The translations under genes and the position numbers were made by a program. This document shows, one piece after another, positions 57,003 through 64,000 of a DNA stretch of 64,000 bases. Origin of the DNA: Alopecurus myosuroides (lineage: Eukaryota; Streptophyta; Magnoliopsida; Poales; Poaceae); NCBI GenBank assembly GCA_028641055.1, contig CM054058.1, positions 498,001,919 to 498,065,918 of the forward strand, written 5' to 3'. The notes under the pieces are model-generated. The model was not told the DNA's origin. It saw only the letters and a program-made list of their open reading frames with translations, and searched no databases. The stretch's first letter is position 1; each line of letters starts with the position of its first letter.

Positions 57003-57038
57003 TTCGCCGGAACGTTGATTTGTTTCCGTTCCGGCGAA
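57003..57038 (+). other. Hairpin 1 in the CACTA-2 leader
   Basis: Perfect 12-base arms (57003-57014 and 57027-57038) with core CGCCGGAACG and CGTTCCGGCG around TTGATTTGTTTC. It differs from the CACTA-1 hairpin at three arm positions, each compensated on the other arm. Confidence 0.8.
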
Positions 57039-57048
57039 TTTCTGGCTC

Positions 57049-57085
57049 TCCGGCATGACCTTTTTTTAGCAAAGGTCATGCCGGA
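57049..57085 (+). other. Hairpin 2 in the CACTA-2 leader
   Basis: Perfect 15-base arms TCCGGCATGACCTTT (57049-57063) and AAAGGTCATGCCGGA (57071-57085) with a 7-base loop, followed by a T-run. In CACTA-1 only the right-arm-like GGTCATGCGGAATTTTT remains, near 45012. Confidence 0.8.
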
Positions 57086-57130
57086 TTTTTTTTCGTGACT
57101 GCGTTTATAATTAGGTTTACAAGAATTAGG

Positions 57131-57748
57131 CCTCTCAAATTAGTAGTATTACTCATGTGTCCTATATATGAGCACAGCCCTGCAAGGCTCTGTTGCATGC
57201 AAGCTAGCCCTTCCATGCCTCCATTTGAGGCATTGGACTGGGGAGAAAGGGCGCGGGCAATGATGAGCTCCTTGGCCATTTGCTGACCCCTATGGTGCAT
57301 AGGAAAAGAAAGAACATAAATGCTCCTATGCTAGTACTGTACACAAAATTGTGAAGAACAAATAAAGGTTGTGTTGTCGGTGTTGAAATAGGAGAAAATC
57401 AAAATAGATCAGAATCCAATCCTATGCTAGTACTGTACACAAAGCCGCGTCCATGCCCTCCATCATCAGTTGCTCCTGTTGGTGTATACTTTAGTTTCCT
57501 CAGCTACCTTTACCCACATATTAGCAAAATGGTCCAAACACGAAACCTGTGAATAATAAGTATATATAGTAAGGAGAGGTTGTTTTTGTCGAATAATGAT
57601 TCCCCAAATTTTATTTCCTTCTATCTGTCAGTAGCTATATAATGCAGTTTCATTCCATCCATACCTGGTTTACTACAAATCCTTTAAGCATCTCAATAAG
57701 ATCCCGACGCCTATCCTTGTCAAACCTTCTAATTGCAATCATGTTGTT
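57131..57748. other. Unassigned stretch, probably CACTA-2 interior
   Basis: About 620 bases without a recognised gene. A block CTATGCTAGTACTGTACACAAA occurs twice (57327 and 57422). Short frames on both strands show no domain. It is probably CACTA-2 sequence between the leader and the Athila insertion. Confidence 0.35.
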
Positions 57749-59335
57749 TGATACGTCATAAACATATCCTTAATTTATGATATTCCATGTTGTTTTCTTA
57801 TTGTTTCCCACATGTTTTCTATACACTTTATGTCATTTTTATCGATTTTCCGGACTAACCTATTGACAAGATGCCACAGAGCCAGTTCCATGTTTTCTGT
57901 TGTTTTTAGTTTTAGAAAGTTATTCTAGAAATATTCTCGGAATTGGAAAATTCGAAGCCCGGAAGTCTTAGGATTCCCGAAGGTTCCACGGAGTCCCGAA
58001 GACACCCGGAGGGGGGGCCACAGGGGGCACACACCATAGGGCGGCGTGTCCCCTGGCCGCGCCGTGGGGTGGTGTGGGGCCCCCAGGCCTCAACCACCTT
58101 TGCCCTTTCGCCTATTTAATCCCCCCGAGACGTAAAACCTAAATATATACCACTTCGTCCCGAAAAACACCCGAGGCCGCCGTCATCGTCATCCCTAGAT
58201 CGGGAGGGTTCTAGAGCTCTCCCCGGCATCCTGCCGGGAGGGGAATTCATCACCTGAGGGGTCTACACCACAATGCCCTTCTCCGAAATGATGGGTGAGT
58301 ATTTCATCCAAGGACTACGGGTCCATAGCACTAGCTACATGGTTGTTCTCTTCACTTCGTACCTCATGTTTAGATCTCGTGAGCTGCCTCACATGATTGA
58401 GATCATCTTTATGTAATGCTACATGTTGTGTTTGCTGGGATCTGATGAATGTTGAATGGTATGTCTTATGATTATCAATCTGTCATGTTATCTTCATGCA
58501 TATGTTATTTCTGATCTTGCATGCTCTCCGCTATTAGTAGATGCTCTGGCCAAGTAGATGCTAGTAACTCCAAGAGGGAGTATTTATGATCGATAGTGGG
58601 TTCATGCCTCCTTTGCATCTGTGCTCGAGTGACAGAAACGTGACGGATGGAGTATGTGCTATTGTCATTAGGGAGAAAACAACAATGCTTTGTCTAAGGA
58701 TGATGTTATTGTTTACATTACACACTTTGCTTACTGGGATTATCTGTTGCTTGCAACTTAATACCCAACGTTTGTTCAGATGATATTCGGAGGGTGGATT
58801 ATTAGTCATAGATGCAGTTGGATGATGGTCTATGTATCGTGTTGTAATGCCCGCATGAATCACATAGTAATATTTATGTCTTGCATATGCACTACGGTGC
58901 AGCCTTCATTTCTGTTAATTGTCCAGTTGTAATTTGTTCACCACACATGTTATTTATCTTTCACGGAGAGACACCACTAGTGAACCGTGGACCCCGGTCC
59001 ATTTTCCTCATACTGATAAAACACTTACTTCTTTCATATTGTTCCTTCTGTTTTCCATACCATATGTTTAATCTCTTTGTGTTCAGCAAAACCGGTGAGA
59101 TTGACAACCTCACTTCCTCGTTGGAGCAAAGTAATTTGATTGTGTTGTATAGGTTCCACGTTGCAGCTGAACCGGTAGTGCGCCCTGCCACCTCAGCTGC
59201 ATCAACCTTCAGAGATTGATTTTCCTCCTACTGGTCGATTCAACCTTGTTTTCTTTTCTAAGGGAAAACTTGTTGCTGCACTCTTCACACCTTGCGCTTG
59301 GGGTCTCCCAACGAGTGCGTGTCCACACTCCATCA
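57749..59335 (+). repeat. 5' LTR of the Athila-like element
   Basis: About 1.59 kb. It matches 63217-63558 over its first 340 bases with clear divergence. TTTAATCC after CTTTCGCC (near 58110) is a possible TATA region, followed by a GC-rich leader (GGGAGGGTTCTAGAGC). The exact 3' border is taken at CCATCA before AGCTTTTC and the primer site. Confidence 0.75.
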
Positions 59336-59343
59336 AGCTTTTC

Positions 59344-59361
59344 TGGCGCCGTTGCCGAGGA
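59344..59361 (+). promoter_or_regulatory. Primer-binding site, tRNA-Asp type
   Basis: TGGCGCCGTTGCCGAGGA is close to the complement of the 3' end of tRNA-Asp, used by Athila-clade elements. It lies 8 bases after the proposed LTR end. Confidence 0.7.
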
Positions 59362-59529
59362 GGAAGAGAATTCTTGCAAGGGGAGTCTCTCACTTTCAAT
59401 ATCTTTACTTTGTTTTTGTTTTACTTTGTTTATTTTATTTTATCTTGTTTGCTTATCTTTATCAAAAACACAAAAAAGTTAGTTCTTATTCTAGCTGTAG
59501 TTTTATTCCTGTTTTTAGCATTGCTAAAA

Positions 59530-60290
59530 TGAGTGTTCCTAAAGTTGAAGTTCGTTCCTTTAAGCAACAAGGTGGATAAACTTTGAAAGATGCTTGGTAT
59601 AGGATAATTGATGCTCATCATAGATGCACTAAGAAATATTCCACTTTAATCCTTCTTAGGAATTTTTACGTTGGTATTACTAGCTTGTATAGGTATGTTC
59701 TAAACACTCTTACATGCGGTAATTTTCTGAGAACACCTGCTTTGGAAGCCTGTAATTTAATTCAAAGTTTAGTTAGAACACCACCTACTAAGGTTGTTAA
59801 AACTGAGATCACTTTAGATGATGTTATTAAAAAGCTAAACTCTATTGATAAAAAATTGCCAAAGTTCCTTGATAATGCTAGCAAGGTTAATGAATCACTA
59901 GTGAGTATCAACAAAAAAAATCACTGTTTTAGAAGCTAGTAATTTCCATGATGGTCACAATATGAGGATTGGTAAATTAGAGGAGGCTATGGAAACTTTA
60001 ATCCCAACCTTTTCTGGTCTTAAGTTTAAAAAGAGAAACTTTCTGTTGGAGAAGAGAGAAAAATTATGTATGTCCCCAAGGAACCTAAACCGAAATCCCC
60101 TAATGTGCTTAAAATTAATAAACTTTTAGTGAAACTAAAAGTGATTTGCATGTTGAATCATCTTCAGGGGTGTCTAAGGTACCCATTGCTACAATTGGGG
60201 TTTTGGAGGAAATTATTTATTTGGATGCTTCTTCACTTGAAAATACTTGATTCCACTTTTCTGTGCCTAGCTAAAAGGCGTTAAAGAAAA
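59530..60290 (+). pseudogene. Athila gag-like protein, broken
   Basis: It starts MSVPKVEVRSFKQQGG, then hits a stop near 59578. It continues in frame as LKDAWYRIIDAHHRCTKKYS and LRNFYVGITSLYRYVL, the conserved block of Sabrina/WHAM-type gag proteins. A helical stretch follows (EITLDDVIKKLNSIDKKLPKFLDNASK in part). A frameshift near 59925 moves on to NMRIGKLEEAMETL, and another near 60060 to MYVPKEPKPKSP. No zinc knuckle was seen. It is non-functional as it stands. Confidence 0.75.
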
Positions 60291-61598
60291 GCATTTCTTG
60301 GGGTTGTATACTTCTTTAGAAACTCCTTTGTATCTTTCTTTTCATGTTTTAGTAGTGCCAAGTAAGATTTCTGACGAGAGTTGGAGTTGGTTTTCGGATT
60401 TCTACGCAGGAAACAGATATATTCTGTTCACCATAAAAAATCGTATAATTCACAGGAAAATTGGAATGACCTGACATTTTTTGTGCTTATTCGTCATCTA
60501 ATTCCGCAACTTTTTGCTCTTTAAGTTTTTCGATCTGAGCAACGTAAGTGCTCCAAACAAATCGTCTTTACACACTATTCTGGTTTTGACAGATTCTGCC
60601 ATTTTTTTATTGCATTTGCTCTTTTACGATGTCAAGTGGATTTCGTTGCTTCACGAAACATCAGTGGCTGTAGCTAATATTTATAAGGTATCAATAGAAC
60701 TTGTTCCATACAGAACCAATGGATTTTAATTGTTTCACTAACCCTCTAATGCGAATTACTGTTTGACTGTGGTGTGAAGGAAGTTTTCAAGGTTCAAAAG
60801 AAGAGGTGATATTTGTGATCAAGAAGAGTGCAAGGTCAAAGCATGGCGATGCCCCCGTGGTTCATCCCAGCAAATTTTAAGAAGACTCAAGCATATAAGC
60901 TTGGGGATACCCAAGGCATCCCCTTCTTCATCAACCATCTATCAGGACACTTCTAGTGAAACTATATTTTTATTTGGTCACATCATATGAAGTTTACTTG
61001 GAGTGTATGTTTGTTTTTCTTTTATTTTTATTTTTTCCTTGCTGCAATAATATCATTGGACCTAACATCCTTGTTTGGGAGAGATAGACACGCTCCGCTT
61101 TTTCGTTTGAATACTTGCTATGCTAGTATTCTTAGTTTTTCTTCAAGTTACTGCAAAAATTCTTGTTTAGCCCTTGTTTTCATTGCATCTCTTATTCAGA
61201 GCTGTTAGTTTTAGTAGTTTTATGTGTACTCTCATGTTTGCTTGTTGTGGTATATAGATAATTTTTGTTAAAGCATGTTTTGTATGGTGCTTGTTGGGAA
61301 AAGAAACCGCTGTTTGAAGTAGATTTTTTTACGGTGCAAGTAGAAGCTTATATAGACTGTGGCTAGAATTTTTCATATCATGCTAGATGTTATTTTAGTT
61401 CTAAAGCCTTGTGGTTATTGAGTAGAATGATTATCCTCCAATAGCTGAGACTGTTTAATGTGCCATTGAAAGAATCATGAGTTGCTCTTGTCATATTGAA
61501 GCATAAATTTGTGGTATTCTCCTTTAAATGTTTTATTTGGTTGAGTTGGCGCATGCTCACACCATGTTTATGACTATGAACCAGTAACTAATAGCCTA

Positions 61599-61911
61599 CT
61601 CCCTCCGTCCGCTTTTATTCTACATTCTGGGTCATGGTTTTTTTTGGAAATAATCTACATCCTGGATGGTCCCCACCCTTGTAATTAAGAGGAGAGAGAG
61701 GCCACACACCATGCATGCGTAGAGATTGGACAAATTATATGAAATTTGCATGCATTGCATTAATTAAGATTGGTTTAACCAATAGGATTATTTGTTTCTT
61801 GTGAGACCTGTAATTATGATGCATATGAGATTGTGTAAAGTGGTACTAATAAATGGTATCCTAATTTGTCTTAATTTTTCAGAAATGTAGATTAAATCCG
61901 GATGGAGGGAG
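61599..61911. mobile_element. Stowaway-like MITE inside the Athila element, 313 bases
   Basis: The left end CTCCCTCCGTCCGCTTTTAT and the right end (AAATCCGGATGGAGGGAG) are inverted repeats. Each is flanked by TA. Inner parts TCTACATTCTGG and AATGTAGATTAA also pair loosely. It is non-coding. Confidence 0.8.
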
Positions 61912-63216
61912 TATATGATCATTTAGTTTTTGAACTTGTGGTACCACTTATGCTTTGATTAATGATTTTTATGTCGCTATGCATGATTATGGCCATTATT
62001 GCTCTCTTGATTTGTCGCTCCGAGTCTTTTGCTAGCCTCGACCTGTATTGAGTATGAGCTCTACTCGTGCAATCCAACTCCCCAAAAAACCAAAGTTTTA
62101 CCCATTGTGTCTACCATACCTACCTACATGTGGTATTGAACTGCCACTCCAAGTAAATTGTTCATGTGCTACCTTTAAAACTTTCAAAATTACTCATGTT
62201 TTGTGCTCCTGTTTTTGCTCATGAGGACGTAAATAGAGAATATGTATCTCACTTGTTGATTGGATTTCACACCCTGGACTAGTGGCTTCATTCGTTTATC
62301 CAATTGATAGAAGAGCTAGCAGCGGGGTGCCCAGCCCCAAGTTAATACAAACAAATTCTCTTCACTATTTTCCCCCTAATTTATCAGTCAAAGCATAATT
62401 GTGTAAACAAAAGAGAAAGAGGGATGACCTTCTACACCAGTTGCATCCTTCATATGGGAGCCGCTCTTGTGAAGTCTAGTTGGCTTGTGACATACTGTAT
62501 TTTCTGTTTACCATTCGTTGACATTAGCATACACCTCCCAAAATATAGACATTCCACCATGGTATGTGATTGTTGGCAGGCACCCGAGGATTCGATTAGC
62601 CATGGTTTGTGTAAGATGGATGGGAGGAGTGTCAAACATTTTTATACATCTGGTTAATAAAATAAAAGCTCTAGCACATGAGTGATCCATGCTTCCCTCT
62701 GCGAAGGGCATTTCTTTTACTTTTATGTTGAGTCTCCATCTTCTAACTTTATGCACGGTTGGGAGAGCCTAGTTGCCATTCTGAGTTTTATGTGCATTTG
62801 TCCCCAGAAACATTATTAATTGATTCATGATGTTATTGCTTCTTCTCTAATTATTTGTTCTAGTCTTCCTCATGAACTTTAAAGGTGTCCCGCCATTTAT
62901 GTTTTGCCCCACTCTTAAGGACTAGCGAAATATCACTTCGACATGCTTTCCCTATATTTGAAACAAACGTATACCTTTCGTTGCATTGTTATTCATGATC
63001 TTTTATTTGTGTTACTTCTCATGATGCAAGGTGATTGCTATGTTTTATTATTAAAATTTATTTATCATGCTTATGTTGAAGTTCTATGATCTCAGCTTAC
63101 ATATGCCTTTACATTACTATGATGATCAAGTTTTTGTTGGTAGTAGTTACCTAAAAAATTATGTGCTTTTATCGTTTACCTACTCGAGGACGAGTAGGAA
63201 CTAATCTTGGGGATGT

Positions 63217-63558
63217 TGATACGTCATAAACGTATCCTTAATTTCTGATGTTCCATGTTGTTTTCTTATTGTTCCCCACATGTTTGCTATACACTTTATG
63301 TCATTTTTATCGATTTTCTAGACTAACCTATTGACAAGATGCCACATAGCTAGTTCTCTGTTTTCTGTTGTTTTTAGTTTCAGAAAAGTTGTTCTGGAAA
63401 TATTCTCGAAATTGGAAAATTCGAAGCCCGGAAGTCTTAGAATTCCCGAAGGTTCCACGGAGTCCCGAAGAGACTCGGAGGGGGCCACAAGGGGCCCACA
63501 CCATAGGGCGGTGCGCCCCCTGGCCGCGCCATGCGGTGGTGTGGGTTCCCCAGGCCTC
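63217..63558 (+). repeat. Truncated 3' LTR of the Athila-like element
   Basis: The first 342 bases match the start of the 5' LTR (57749 onward), up to CCCAGGCCTC. Then homology stops abruptly. It is preceded by the purine tract at 63203-63213. Confidence 0.8.
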
Positions 63559-64000
63559 GACGACTGGTGGTAGCAGCGACGCCGCCCCGACGACCGCTGA
63601 GAAGAACAAGAAGGCGCAGGCGCCAAGTAAGGAACGGACGCCGTAAGTGCTCACCAACGTCACAGATACGATCACCGAGGTCTCGCCAAGTGGCCTACCA
63701 TTAGCGCCTCCAACGGTTGCCTCAGGGTACAACATGCAACTAGGGTGCATGGTGCGGGAAAGCATGTCGATCAACACGACGGACCTTAGAAGCAGCGACA
63801 ACACGGCTTTGGTCGAAATCCTCATGAATAAGGTTCACCAACGATACACGTTCCGAGAGCCATTCAATAAAAGGGTGGACTCTTTAGCCCTCACGAAGAT
63901 GAGCACCGCCTGTAGCAGCTGGAGATCCCGGGTGAAGTAGAAGATTATGGAAGGTAAAAGCTGGGAGGAAATAAGTGGCAAAGAGCCAACGCTCGAGAAA
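63559..64000 (+). pseudogene. CACTA second-ORF (Ptta/En/Spm plant transposase family) fragment
   Basis: The reading frame contains a basic, Ala/Lys-rich stretch, a TAA stop at 63644-63646, and then the recognisable block GYNMQLGCMVRESMSIN, ALVEILMNKVHQRYTF, REPFNKRVDSLALTKMST and SSWRSRVK. After a TAG at 63938 it continues with KSWEEISGKEPTLEK to the window edge. This order is typical of the Ptta/En/Spm protein encoded by CACTA elements. It belongs either to CACTA-2 or to another copy joined at the truncated LTR. Confidence 0.75.

Larger units (their letters stand above)
55980..57130 (+). mobile_element. CACTA subterminal repeats and leader of a second CACTA element
   Basis: Inverted units TCTATGGCGCACC, GTGCGCCACAGAATTCT and ATGCGCCATAGAATTCT fill 55990-56230. 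They are followed by a GC-rich leader with repeated CGACGAACCCTA and a GTGGAGGAGC-type minisatellite (56430-56550), then an intron-like stretch. The hairpin block at 57003-57085 matches the leader of the first CACTA, so this is a separate 5' part. The exact border with CACTA-1 and a TIR were not found. Confidence 0.5.
57749..63558 (+). mobile_element. Athila-like Ty3/Gypsy retrotransposon, decayed, 3' LTR truncated
   Basis: The 5' LTR starts TGATACGTCATAAAC and ends near 59335. A tRNA-Asp-type primer site TGGCGCCGTTGCC follows at 59344. A gag-like frame of the Sabrina/WHAM style follows. The polypurine region CTTGGGGATGT lies directly before the second LTR at 63217. The 3' LTR breaks off at 63558, after which CACTA coding sequence begins. 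RT, RNase H and integrase are absent, so the element is non-autonomous. Confidence 0.85.

Noticed and set aside
1..64000. CRISPR arrays, bacterial operons, complete rRNA or functional tRNA genes
   Set aside because: None seen; the window is plant nuclear DNA and the regular repeats present are about 160-base LTR arrays without spacers.

Overview
The window is plant nuclear DNA from a grass. Codon use, GT-AG introns, Stowaway ends starting CTCCCTCC, Athila-type LTRs starting TGATACGTC and CACTA transposases of the wheat/barley/oat style all point to a pooid cereal or close relative. The species cannot be fixed from the sequence alone. Only two ordinary host genes are visible; everything else is a deeply nested pile of transposable elements.

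Layout. 1-5.85 kb: two copies, head to tail, of a Mutator-like element carrying a FAR1-type transposase gene on the minus strand. The left copy runs off the window but has an open frame; the right copy is frameshifted. 6.35-14.6 kb: an 18-exon plus-strand gene for a SAMHD1/VEN4-like HD-domain dNTP triphosphohydrolase, with a triplicated segment in intron 1, a Stowaway MITE in intron 11, a 16-base microexon and an apparent 1-base frameshift in the last exon. 14.97-24.74 kb: a convergent minus-strand GDSL esterase/lipase gene of five exons. Its frame is intact although intron 2 is 7.4 kb long and holds a hAT-like element that itself holds a Reina-like chromovirus.

25.1-56.2 kb: a decayed CACTA transposon that has taken in most of the rest. 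Inside it lie a LINE fragment, within that an AT-rich remnant, a PIF/Harbinger element (TSD TAA), a solo LTR (TSD GACGC) and an 11.2-kb LTR element of the same family (TSD GTAAG). The transposase gene of the CACTA is separately split by another LTR element (TSD GTTTG) and a solo LTR (TSD CTTCT). The two LTR elements are unusual: LTRs of 4.4-5.2 kb surround internal regions of only 0.5-0.8 kb with a primer-binding site. The LTRs share a plan of AT-rich start, GC-rich leader island and an array of about 160-base tandem repeats; the A/B family also has a tRNA-like module.

56-64 kb: the 5' part of a second CACTA with two strong hairpins, an Athila-like LTR retrotransposon (57.75-63.56 kb) with a broken gag-like frame and a MITE, then a CACTA second-ORF (Ptta/En/Spm) fragment that runs off the window.

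The two host genes have no evident joint function. The main biological content is the insertion order, which can be read from target-site duplications, and the structural elements kept inside the LTRs and CACTA leaders.
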